A stretch of DNA of 8,013 nucleotides from DASVAL01 sp035649575 (GTDB lineage Bacteria; Planctomycetota; UBA1135; UBA2386): positions 1 through 8,013 of the forward strand of contig DASRJH010000153.1 of assembly GCA_035649575.1 (NCBI GenBank), written 5' to 3'. The translations under genes were made by a program, and so were the position numbers. Positions 1 to 6,041 of the stretch are shown here, one piece after another. The notes beneath the pieces are model-generated. The model had not been told where the DNA came from. It ran no database searches and saw only the letters and a list, made by a program, of their open reading frames with translations. Positions within the stretch are counted from its first letter, which is position 1; the number at the start of each line of letters is the position of its first letter.

Positions 1-1095
1 GGCCGGTGCCGGCGCTGCGCGCGCAGGCGTGGGGGCTGGGCCGAAGTCGTCGAAACCCACGGCGGGCAATCGCGGTTGCGCCTTGGCCGGTTGCTGGTCG
101 TTGGCTTGCTCCTCGAGCGCTAGTACTTGCTTCTTCAACGACGCGTTCTGACTGCGCAGCTTCGCCATCTCCTCATCCACCTCGCGAGCCCTGTGCTCCT
201 GCGTCTCGGCGCGCTTCTTGGCGGCTTCGTCGGCGCGCCGCGACTCCGTGGCGAGGTCGTTCTTGACCGCGTCGCGCAGTCGCTCGATCTCGCGCCGCTC
301 CTGGCTCAGCTGTTCGACGGTCCGTGAATACTCGTCGCCGCGCTTCTTGCCATCGGCGTCCTTGGTCGCCAACTGCCGCTTCAGATCCTCGACCTGCCGC
401 CTGGCCTCCTCGACTTGCTGCTTCGTCGCGTCGCGCAGGCGTTTCAGGTCTTCCTGCTCGGCCCCACCGCGCTCGCGCTGCTGCTTCGCCGCTGTGACCA
501 GCGCTTCCTTCTCCTTGGCCAGCTTCGCGTTCTCCGCGGCGCGTTCGTTCGCGGCCTTCTTCGATTGCTCGAGCTCCTGGGCGAGCATGCGGGTCTTCTC
601 GGTCAGGGTCTGCTGCTCGGCGCGGGCCTTGGATTCGGCGATCTTGGCGCGCTCGGCTTCCTGGGCAGCTGCCTGCTCCTTGCGCCTGGCTTCGGCCTTG
701 GCTTGCTCGGCCTCCTGCGCGACGGCCTGTTCTTTGCGCTTCGCTTCGGCCGCGGCCTTCTCCTGTTGGGCGGCCTGCTGCTCGGCTGCCTTGCGCAAGG
801 CCTCCATCTTCTGCTCCGTGGCCGCCGTTCCTTCGCGCATGGCCTTCTCCTGGGCGATAACGAGCTCACGCAGCGTGGCCAGCTCCTTCTGCGCCTGCTG
901 CAGCGCTTCGAGTTTCTCCTCCTTCGCCTGCGACTGGCTCGATTGCAGCGACTTCAGATACTCGTCCATGCGCGCAAGGCGCTGCTCGAGACGGGTCACC
1001 GAGTTCTCGAGACTGCTGCGGCGTTCGTCTTGGGCCGCGCAGCTCATGAGCAGGAAGACCGCAAACAGGGACGTCAAGGCAGAGCTTCTGATCAT
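1..1095 (-). CDS. Long coiled-coil lipoprotein, C-terminus beyond window
   Basis: I do not recognise this protein as a named family. It is open for 365 codons from an ATG at 1095 to the left edge, so the C-terminus is missing. A GAGG ribosome binding site at 1102-1105 lies six bases before the ATG. The N-terminus is a lipoprotein signal: Arg3, a hydrophobic stretch (residues 7-17), then LLMSC with the lipidated Cys at 19, followed by Ala-Ala rather than Asp, which in enterobacteria favours outer-membrane sorting. Residues of about 28-340 are almost entirely Glu/Lys/Arg/Gln/Ala with heptad-like spacing, as in a long coiled coil, and contain a tandem 18-residue repeat (116-151). After about residue 340 the sequence becomes Pro/Ala-rich and contains GFDDFG. 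I infer a periplasmic rod or spacer anchored to a membrane by lipid; any partner-binding domain would lie off the window. It diverges from the TIM-barrel gene. Confidence 0.85.
   Translation of the reverse strand, partial: MIRSSALTSLFAVFLLMSCAAQDERRSSLENSVTRLEQRLARMDEYLKSLQSSQSQAKEEKLEALQQAQKELATLRELVIAQEKAMREGTAATEQKMEALRKAAEQQAAQQEKAAAEAKRKEQAVAQEAEQAKAEARRKEQAAAQEAERAKIAESKARAEQQTLTEKTRMLAQELEQSKKAANERAAENAKLAKEKEALVTAAKQQRERGGAEQEDLKRLRDATKQQVEEARRQVEDLKRQLATKDADGKKRGDEYSRTVEQLSQERREIERLRDAVKNDLATESRRADEAAKKRAETQEHRAREVDEEMAKLRSQNASLKKQVLALEEQANDQQPAKAQPRLPAVGFDDFGPAPTPARAAPAPA
643..750 (-). repeat. Two tandem 54-bp (18-residue) repeats in the coiled coil
   Basis: On the minus strand 697-750 encodes AEAKRKEQAVAQEAEQAK and 643-696 encodes AEARRKEQAAAQEAERAK. 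The units abut exactly, with 15 of 18 residues identical. An 18-residue period is not a multiple of seven, so two units shift the heptad register unless a stutter is tolerated. This looks like an in-frame tandem duplication inside the coiled-coil lipoprotein. Confidence 0.8.
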
Positions 1096-1172
1096 TGAGG
1101 GCCTCGCTAAGGTGAAAGGGCGTGCGTGCAGCTATGCTGCAGCCAGACGCCCCGATTGGAAGACACCCCGCA
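1096..1172. promoter_or_regulatory. Divergent intergenic region with a short palindrome
   Basis: This 77-bp gap separates the starts of the divergent lipoprotein and TIM-barrel genes and should hold both promoters. I find no convincing -35/-10 pair. It contains an inverted repeat at 1127-1141, TGCAGC-TAT-GCTGCA, with perfect six-base arms, which could be an operator or chance. If the TIM-barrel gene instead starts at GTG 1122 or ATG 1134, the palindrome would lie within or across its first codons and the gap would shrink to 26-38 bp. Confidence 0.3.
1102..1105 (-). promoter_or_regulatory. Ribosome binding site (GAGG) of the lipoprotein gene
   Basis: GAGG on the minus strand is separated by six bases from the ATG at 1095, which supports that start. 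The same motif and spacing occur before the acyl-CoA synthetase ATG, so Shine-Dalgarno initiation seems to be used here, though not before every gene. Confidence 0.5.
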
Positions 1173-2066
1173 ATGCATGTGAAGCGATTCCTGGCGTCGG
1201 CGTGGGCGAGTGTTCACGGGCCGTCGGACCCGCGGCAGATGCTCGTGGCGATCCTGGAGGCTCGTTTTGCCGGACTCGCGGCGGCGCCGGGGCCGCGACC
1301 GATCGACTGGCTGGCCGTGCGCCGGGCGGCCGCCGATCTGCCGATCGAGTTTGCGTGTGTCCGGGCCAGCAACCCGCTCGGCGACCGTTCCGCGATGGCC
1401 GGTCTCGCCTCGGAGAAGGAGAGCGAACGTCTGGCCGCGGTTGCAGTGGTGCGTCAGGCCGTCGCGACCGCGAGGCAGTTGGGCTGCCCCACCGTGGTGC
1501 TCGAGGTGGGCGTCGTGCCCATGGTCGGGCAGATCGAGGCGGAGGACCTCGGCGACGACCACTACCAATGGACCCGCGAGCGGGCCCAGGCCCTGCTGGC
1601 CCGTCGCAAAGTCGGCCGGAACAGAGCACTCGACGTCGTCTGCCGCGAACTGTTCTCGCTCGTCAAATCGTTTCCTGAAATCGATTTCTGTCTCACCACG
1701 AGCCGCAGCCTGAGGGCCGTCGCCGATCTGCCCGGTCTGCTCGACGTGTTCGAGGACCTGTCGCAGCTGCGGCTCGGCTACTGGCACGACGCCGCGATCT
1801 GTGCCCGACGCGAACAGGTGTTAGGGGAGGCCCAGGGTCAATGGCTCGAAATACTATGTAACCGTATTTGGGGAATTAGCTTAGGTGATTCTTCGGTGGA
1901 CGGGGTCTACCTCCCGCCCGGGTCCGGTGGGGTGGACTACGGCCTGCTTGCCTCCTATGTACCTTCGTCCGGTGCCCCTCTACCCGTCGTCCTCGAGCTG
2001 GATCTCTCCGTACCACCGGGGGAACTCCCCGGCATGCGGTCCTGCCTCGACAAGCATGGTCTGTAG
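1173..2066 (+). CDS. Xylose-isomerase-like TIM-barrel protein (sugar phosphate isomerase/epimerase family)
   Basis: The protein has 297 residues if read from ATG 1173. Typical strand-helix units of the xylose-isomerase/AP-endonuclease-2 fold are visible: a long helix leading into a strand (RLAAVAVVRQAVATARQLG, then TVVLEVG, Glu111), LRLGYWHDAAI (His205, Asp206), the loop LPPGSGGVDYGLL (247-259) that matches the PxGxGxVD stretch of this family, and a last strand VVLELD (Glu275). The usual HxxD-type motif before that loop reads ISLGDS (235-240), so one expected metal-ligand His appears replaced. The substrate cannot be named; these proteins typically act on sugars or sugar phosphates with a divalent metal. 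ATG 1173 was chosen because the fold seems to begin there and it leaves promoter space; GTG 1122 and ATG 1134 are alternatives. Codons at 1851-1892 are unusually A/T-ending. A DHH phosphoesterase gene follows after 66 bp. Confidence 0.65.
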   Translation: MHVKRFLASAWASVHGPSDPRQMLVAILEARFAGLAAAPGPRPIDWLAVRRAAADLPIEFACVRASNPLGDRSAMAGLASEKESERLAAVAVVRQAVATARQLGCPTVVLEVGVVPMVGQIEAEDLGDDHYQWTRERAQALLARRKVGRNRALDVVCRELFSLVKSFPEIDFCLTTSRSLRAVADLPGLLDVFEDLSQLRLGYWHDAAICARREQVLGEAQGQWLEILCNRIWGISLGDSSVDGVYLPPGSGGVDYGLLASYVPSSGAPLPVVLELDLSVPPGELPGMRSCLDKHGL

Positions 2067-2132
2067 CAACCGGTCCCCGCGGACCGATGTTGGGGCGTCA
2101 ACCTGCTGCTGCGGCCGAACCGCAGCCCTGTC
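2067..2132 (+). other. Gap with two consecutive hairpins before the DHH gene
   Basis: The gap between the TIM-barrel stop and the DHH ATG holds two inverted repeats. The first, 2067-2092, pairs CAAC-CGGTCC with GGACCG-AT-GTTG around a CCGC loop, giving ten base pairs with a two-base bulge. The second, 2108-2126, pairs GCTGCGG with CCGCAGC around CCGAA and ends six bases before the ATG, where a Shine-Dalgarno site would be expected but is not seen. Neither has a T-tract, so they are not classical intrinsic terminators. They could affect mRNA processing or translation, or be by-products of high GC. Confidence 0.4.
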
Positions 2133-3209
2133 ATGAACCCCGCCAAGCTGGCCAAGACTCCGCCGGTCGCAACCGGTGGGGCGCGAACCGAAGCCCTGTG
2201 CGCGATCCTGCGTACGCGCCGGCGGCTGTTGGTGTTGACCCACAACAATCCGGATCCGGATTCGCTGGGTGGGGCCCTCGGCCTCATGGAGCTGGCTCGG
2301 CTGGCGGCAGGGGTCGAGAGCCGTTTTGCCATCACGGGCAAGATCTTGCGCGCCGAGAACCAGGCGATGGTGCGTGAGCTCGGCATCCAGATGGACCGGC
2401 TCGAAGCGATCCAGACCGCGGACTTCGACTGCGTGGCCCTGGTCGACACCCAGCCGGGCTTGGGGCACACGTTCGTTCCCTTGGGCACGAAGGTGGACAT
2501 CGTGCTCGATCACCACCTGTCGGCGGAGGGGGACCTCCCGTCAGGGAACAATGCCACGTTCGTCGACGTGCGCCCGGAGATCGGATCGACCAGTTCGATC
2601 GTGGCCGGCCACCTGATCGACGCGGGCGTGAAGCCGAGCCGGGAGGCCGCTACGGCGCTCTTCTACGGCATCATGACGGACACTGCGGATCTGTCGCGTA
2701 ACGTGAGCGAGCCGGATCTGCGCGCCCAGGAATTCCTGTATCCGTTGGTCGACCGCCCGAAGCTGGCTGCGATCCGGAGTCCGCGCCTGCCGCTCGGGTA
2801 CTTCCAGGTCCTGAGGCATGCGCTCGACAAGGTGCGCCTCTACGACGGCTTGACGCTCTGTTCGCTCGGCCGCACCGGCAGCGCGGAGATGGTTGCCGAA
2901 GTCGCGGACCTGCTGCTTCGCATGGAAGGTGTCCGCGCCGTCGTCTGCGGCGGGCTGGTGGGCAACTCCTACTACGTTTCGGTGCGCACCGAAGCCGGCG
3001 GGGACGCGTGGGGCCTCATCCGCGCGGCCCTCGAGGGCGAGCCCGGTTCGAGCGGTGGTCACGGCTCGGTCGCGGGAGGCTCGATCCAGCTCGATGCCGC
3101 CGACTCGCGCACCTTGCGCCGCCTCGAACGCCGCCTCGAACGCAACGTGCTGCGCGCGATGGGGGTTTCCGGCAGCAATGCGGCGATCCTCGGCACCCGC
3201 GACGATTGA
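2133..3209 (+). CDS. DHH/DHHA1 family phosphoesterase (NrnA-like nanoRNase/pAp phosphatase)
   Basis: The 358-residue product carries the full DHH active site: motif I HNNPDPD (37-43), motif II Asp105 in LVDTQPG, motif III DHH (126-128) and motif IV Asp183 in IMTDTAD. A C-terminal DHHA1 domain follows with GGHGSVAGGS (308-317), the substrate-binding glycine-rich motif. Members of this family bind Mn or Co and hydrolyse short oligoribonucleotides, 3'-phosphoadenosine 5'-phosphate or cyclic-dinucleotide products in the cytoplasm; the exact substrate cannot be told from sequence. The length is near the 310-350 residues usual for NrnA, with about 20 extra N-terminal residues. ATG 2133 is the only reasonable start, as the next Met is residue 52, past motif I. 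It has no clear ribosome binding site and is preceded by a hairpin. The thiD-like ATG follows its TGA after four bases, which implies co-translation. Confidence 0.88.
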   Translation: MNPAKLAKTPPVATGGARTEALCAILRTRRRLLVLTHNNPDPDSLGGALGLMELARLAAGVESRFAITGKILRAENQAMVRELGIQMDRLEAIQTADFDCVALVDTQPGLGHTFVPLGTKVDIVLDHHLSAEGDLPSGNNATFVDVRPEIGSTSSIVAGHLIDAGVKPSREAATALFYGIMTDTADLSRNVSEPDLRAQEFLYPLVDRPKLAAIRSPRLPLGYFQVLRHALDKVRLYDGLTLCSLGRTGSAEMVAEVADLLLRMEGVRAVVCGGLVGNSYYVSVRTEAGGDAWGLIRAALEGEPGSSGGHGSVAGGSIQLDAADSRTLRRLERRLERNVLRAMGVSGSNAAILGTRDD

Positions 3210-3213
3210 TCCG

Positions 3214-4002
3214 ATGCGGCGCGTGCTTCTGCTCGGTGGGCTCGACCCGTGTGGCGGGGCCGGCATCACCGCGGATGCCACAGTAGTCGCGGTGCATGGT
3301 GCCCAGCCGTTGCCGATTGCCATCGTGCTCACGGCGCAGAATCGCCACGGCTTCCAGACGCTCGACCCCGTGCCGGTCGCTACCTGGCAGCGGGCCCTGC
3401 GCGCGGCGCTCGCCGACGGCGAAGTGCACGCGCTCAAGGTCGGTCTGCTCGGCAGCACCGAAACGATCGCCGCGGTCGCCGAGGCCCTTGCCGCACTGCG
3501 CGGACGCGTGCCGATCGTCGTGGACCCCGTGCTGTCGGCGACCGCGGGGGGCTTTCCGGCTCCGGCGGCGCTGGCCGAAGGCTACTGCGCGCAGCTTCTG
3601 CCGCTCGCGTCCGTGCTGACTCCGAACCATCCCGAAGCATTGTTGCTCTACGGGGCTCGCCCCGAGGTCGCGCTGGCCACGGGCTGCGGATTCGTGCTCG
3701 AGAAGGGCGGGCACGGCGACGGCGCGTTCGTCGAGGACCGGCTGCACGGGCCCAGAGGGGAGACCCGCTTCCGGCGGCCGCGGCTCGCGGTCGGACCCGT
3801 GCACGGCACGGGCTGCGCATTCGCGAGTGCGCTCGCGACGAGGCTGGCTCAAGGGTGCGACGTAGCGTCCGCCTGTGCGCTGGCGGGTGACTGGCTGTTC
3901 GGGCTGCTGCAGGCGCTCGGTCCCGCTCCGGCCGGCGGCTTGCCGCGCGCGTTGCCACTCGCGATCAGTCCGCCCGCGAGCCCCTCCACATCGACTCGAT
4001 GA
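3214..4002 (+). CDS. thiD: ThiD-like hydroxymethylpyrimidine/phosphomethylpyrimidine kinase
   Basis: The 262-residue protein belongs to the ribokinase-fold ThiD/PdxK family. It shows DPCGGAGITAD (11-21, substrate and phosphate loop), LTAQNRHG (39-46), LKVGLLGS (74-81), VVDPVLSATAGG (102-113), VLTPNHPEA (134-142), LEKGGHGDG (162-170) and VHGTGCAFASA (196-206), with the GTGC anion-hole cysteine at 201. ThiD phosphorylates HMP and then HMP-P with ATP to give HMP-PP for thiamine diphosphate synthesis. The segment between TPN and KGGH is about 15-20 residues shorter than I expect for ThiD. The start is ATG 3214, four bases after the DHH stop, with no clear ribosome binding site, so translation is probably coupled. 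No thiE, thiC or TPP riboswitch is nearby, so a related pyrimidine or pyridoxine kinase role remains possible. The last 38 bases overlap the 3' end of the opposing acyl-CoA synthetase gene. Confidence 0.85.
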   Translation: MRRVLLLGGLDPCGGAGITADATVVAVHGAQPLPIAIVLTAQNRHGFQTLDPVPVATWQRALRAALADGEVHALKVGLLGSTETIAAVAEALAALRGRVPIVVDPVLSATAGGFPAPAALAEGYCAQLLPLASVLTPNHPEALLLYGARPEVALATGCGFVLEKGGHGDGAFVEDRLHGPRGETRFRRPRLAVGPVHGTGCAFASALATRLAQGCDVASACALAGDWLFGLLQALGPAPAGGLPRALPLAISPPASPSTSTR

Positions 4003-5779
4003 TGGACGCAAAGCGCCTCACGACGACGTGGCGGCGCACCTTGAGCGTATGTGTGAGCAGGCCGTTGTCCGGGGTCATCGGCTCGGCGAGCACGCGCATC
4101 GCCGTCACGCGGTCACAGGGGCGGCAGCCGTTCTGGCGCACGATCAGGCGGTCGAGCTCGGCTCGCATCAGGTCCAACACGGCCTTGCCGTGGATCTCGC
4201 CGTTGCGCACGTCCCAATCGCACCGCGGCACTTTGTGTTCGAGTGCCTCGGCCATCGGCACGAGCAGGACGCCGAGCCCCTTCTGGTCCTGGCCCAGGCA
4301 GACAGCTTGTTCGACGAACGGCGAAGTCTTGATCACCGTCTCGATCGGCTCGGGCTCCACGTTCTCGCCGCTGGCGAGCACGATCGTGTCCTTGGCTCGC
4401 CCCGTGATCCAGACATTGCCCCGGGCATCGACATGGCCGAGGTCGCCCGAATTGAACCAGCCATCCTGCGTCAGCACTTCGGCCGTCTTGTTGGGGTTCT
4501 CGTAGTAGCCGCGCATCACCTGGGGACCGTGGATCCACAGGATGCCCGTCTCGCCGACGGCGCAAGGCCGTCCGTCGCAATGGCGCGGCTCGATCTTCGT
4601 GTGTGGCAGCGGTGGTCCGATGTGACGCGACTCGTTGCGTCCCGGCAGCCTCACCGAAGCCACGGGGCTCGTCTCCGTCAGCCCGTAGCCGTTCAGCAAC
4701 GGTAGCCCCATGCCGAGCAGCGTCTCGTCGACGTGGCGCGGCAGCGAGCCGCCGCCGCTCACGCAGAGCCGCAGCCGTCCGCCGAACTTCGCGAGCACCT
4801 TGCGCAACACGAGCTGTCTCGCCACGGCATGCAGCAAGCGGTGGCCGAGATGGGCGTTCCCACTGCCGACACGCCGTGAGAGCTGGAGACTGTGGCGCAG
4901 CAGGCTGCCGCGCAGACCCGTTGTCTTGAGCGAGTAGCCGACGATGCCGTCGTGCAGCATCTCCCAGATGCGTGGCACCGCGGCGAACACCGTCGGCCGC
5001 ACCGCGAGCAGATCCTCCTTGATGCGACGCCGCTCCGTGTAGACGAGCTGAGCACCGGTGGCCAGTGCCAGGTAGTCCATGATGCGTTCGTACATGTGCC
5101 ACGCCGGCAGCACCGAGAGGAACGAATCTTCGCTGGTGACCTCGAGCACCTGGGCGACCGCACGCGTGTTCGAGAGCACGTTGTTGTGCGTCAGCATGAC
5201 GCCCTTCGGATCGGCGGTGGTGCCGCTCGTGTAGACGATCGTCAGGAGGTCGTCCGCCTGCACTGCCTCGCGCGCCGCCTGCAGCCGCGGCGCTGCTCTC
5301 GTCGCGGCCCCGCTGCGCTGTAGTTCGCCGAGGGCCCGCACGCCTGCCAACCCGGTGCGCTCCTGCATCACGACGATGGTCTCGAGCGCGGGAAGGGTCC
5401 CTGCTTGCGACTGCAACTCGCGCGCGATGCGGTCGTCGTCGACGAACGCGACGCGGCACCCGCTGTGGCGCAGGATGAACTGCAGCTCGGCCGGCGAAGT
5501 GTCCGTTCCTCGCGGCACGTCCACTGCGCCGATGTTGGCACACGCCTGATCGACGAGCAGCCACTCGTAGCGGTTCTCGGCGATCAGCCCGACGCGGTCG
5601 CCGCGGCAGATGCCGAGGTCCAGCAATGCCATCGACAACGCGTCTGTGTCATCCGCGAGTCTCGCGAACGTGATCGGCTCTTCGTTCTGCGCGTGTCGCC
5701 GGGGCAGGAACACCCTGTCGCCTTGTCGGCGCGCTTGTTGAACAAGGTCGGGGAAGGTCGCTGGAGTCGGCTCGACCAT
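3965..5779 (-). CDS. Long-chain acyl-CoA synthetase (AMP-forming, FAA1/FadD-like)
   Basis: The 604-residue ANL-superfamily adenylating enzyme activates a fatty acid to acyl-AMP with ATP and then transfers it to CoA. Numbered from ATG 5779, the motifs in order are the phosphate-binding loop IVYTSGTTADPKGV (181-194), NGYGLTETSP (363-372), WFNSGDLG (441-448, ribose-binding Asp), ITGRAKDTIVLASGENVEP (458-476, hinge region) and the C-terminal catalytic Lys580 in THTLKVRR. The overall length and the roughly 60-residue linker before the last lysine fit the long-chain FAA1 group rather than acetyl-CoA synthetases. I chose ATG 5779 because GAGG lies six bases upstream; GTG 5842 would add 21 residues and has no good ribosome binding site. 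No membrane segment is evident, so the enzyme is probably cytoplasmic or peripheral. It appears to be transcribed alone and converges on the thiD-like gene. Confidence 0.9.
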   Translation of the reverse strand: MVEPTPATFPDLVQQARRQGDRVFLPRRHAQNEEPITFARLADDTDALSMALLDLGICRGDRVGLIAENRYEWLLVDQACANIGAVDVPRGTDTSPAELQFILRHSGCRVAFVDDDRIARELQSQAGTLPALETIVVMQERTGLAGVRALGELQRSGAATRAAPRLQAAREAVQADDLLTIVYTSGTTADPKGVMLTHNNVLSNTRAVAQVLEVTSEDSFLSVLPAWHMYERIMDYLALATGAQLVYTERRRIKEDLLAVRPTVFAAVPRIWEMLHDGIVGYSLKTTGLRGSLLRHSLQLSRRVGSGNAHLGHRLLHAVARQLVLRKVLAKFGGRLRLCVSGGGSLPRHVDETLLGMGLPLLNGYGLTETSPVASVRLPGRNESRHIGPPLPHTKIEPRHCDGRPCAVGETGILWIHGPQVMRGYYENPNKTAEVLTQDGWFNSGDLGHVDARGNVWITGRAKDTIVLASGENVEPEPIETVIKTSPFVEQAVCLGQDQKGLGVLLVPMAEALEHKVPRCDWDVRNGEIHGKAVLDLMRAELDRLIVRQNGCRPCDRVTAMRVLAEPMTPDNGLLTHTLKVRRHVVVRRFASIIESMWRGSRAD

Positions 5780-5785
5780 GCGCAG

Positions 5786-5789
5786 CCTC
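5786..5789 (-). promoter_or_regulatory. Ribosome binding site (GAGG) deciding the acyl-CoA synthetase start
   Basis: GAGG on the minus strand sits six bases before ATG 5779, identical in sequence and spacing to the site before the lipoprotein gene. This favours ATG 5779 over GTG 5842. If GTG 5842 is used, this site is simply coding. Confidence 0.45.
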
Positions 5790-5885
5790 GGTGGCGCATC
5801 CGAGGTCTCGCGGATAACGTGGTTGGGACGCTTGACATCCACGGCGGGGATCCATACGAATGCGCGCCCTCGATCGCCAGGTCAA

Positions 5886-5909
5886 CCGGCGGCGCAAAAA
5901 ACCCGCCGG
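5886..5909. other. Inverted repeat with A-rich loop upstream of tRNA-Gly
   Basis: CCGGCGG at 5886-5892 pairs with CCGCCGG at 5903-5909 around a ten-base loop containing six A residues. Read on the minus strand, ACCC-CGGC-GGGT followed by further T residues could form a very short terminator-like element. Its role is uncertain. It lies in the stretch between the divergent acyl-CoA synthetase and tRNA genes, where no strong promoter could be recognised. TTGACC on the minus strand at 5880-5885 is -35-like but has no good -10 partner. Confidence 0.3.
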
Positions 5910-5933
5910 GGTCTTGTCGGACGCGTTCTGTGT

Positions 5934-6008
5934 GCGGGTGTAGCTCAGTGGTAGAGCATCACGTTGCCAACGTGAGGGTCGAGAGTTCAAGTCTCTTCAC
6001 CCGCTCCA
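5934..6008 (+). tRNA. tRNA-Gly (anticodon GCC)
   Basis: A complete cloverleaf can be folded. The acceptor GCGGGTG (5934-5940) pairs perfectly with CACCCGC (5998-6004), followed by discriminator T and an encoded CCA (6006-6008). The D arm is GCTC-AGTGGTA-GAGC. The anticodon arm is TCACG-TTGCCAA-CGTGA with GCC at 5966-5968. The variable loop GGGTC is five bases. The T arm is GAGAG-TTCAAGT-CTCTT with one G-U pair. GCC reads GGC and GGU, the main glycine codons expected in GC-rich DNA. It stands alone: no other tRNA gene is adjacent, and no integrase or duplicated tRNA 3' end is nearby to suggest an integration site. Confidence 0.97.
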
Positions 6009-6041
6009 GTTTCTTCTGCCGCAAGTCGCCGGGCGTCTGAG

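Noticed and set aside
415..1098. A Leu/Gly-rich plus-strand open frame that could be mistaken for a membrane protein
   Set aside because: It is the complement of the coiled-coil gene; Leu/Gly richness arises from Gln, Lys and Ala codons read on the other strand.
218..1678. A 486-codon plus-strand open frame opposite the lipoprotein gene and across the TIM-barrel gene
   Set aside because: Ser/Arg/Ala-rich composition mirrors the antisense of the Glu/Lys/Ala coiled coil, it spans two well-supported genes, and no domain is recognisable.
3016..4011. A 331-codon minus-strand frame opposite the thiD-like gene
   Set aside because: It is antisense to ThiD motifs that are intact on the plus strand; its Arg/Gly/Ala-rich translation has no domain.
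4113..5564. A 483-codon minus-strand frame inside the acyl-CoA synthetase gene
   Set aside because: It is a shifted frame of a gene with intact ANL motifs; its Arg/Ala-rich translation shows no domain.
5934..6008. tRNA-Gly as an integration site of a mobile element
   Set aside because: No integrase, no repeat of the tRNA 3' end and no composition shift are visible within the window.
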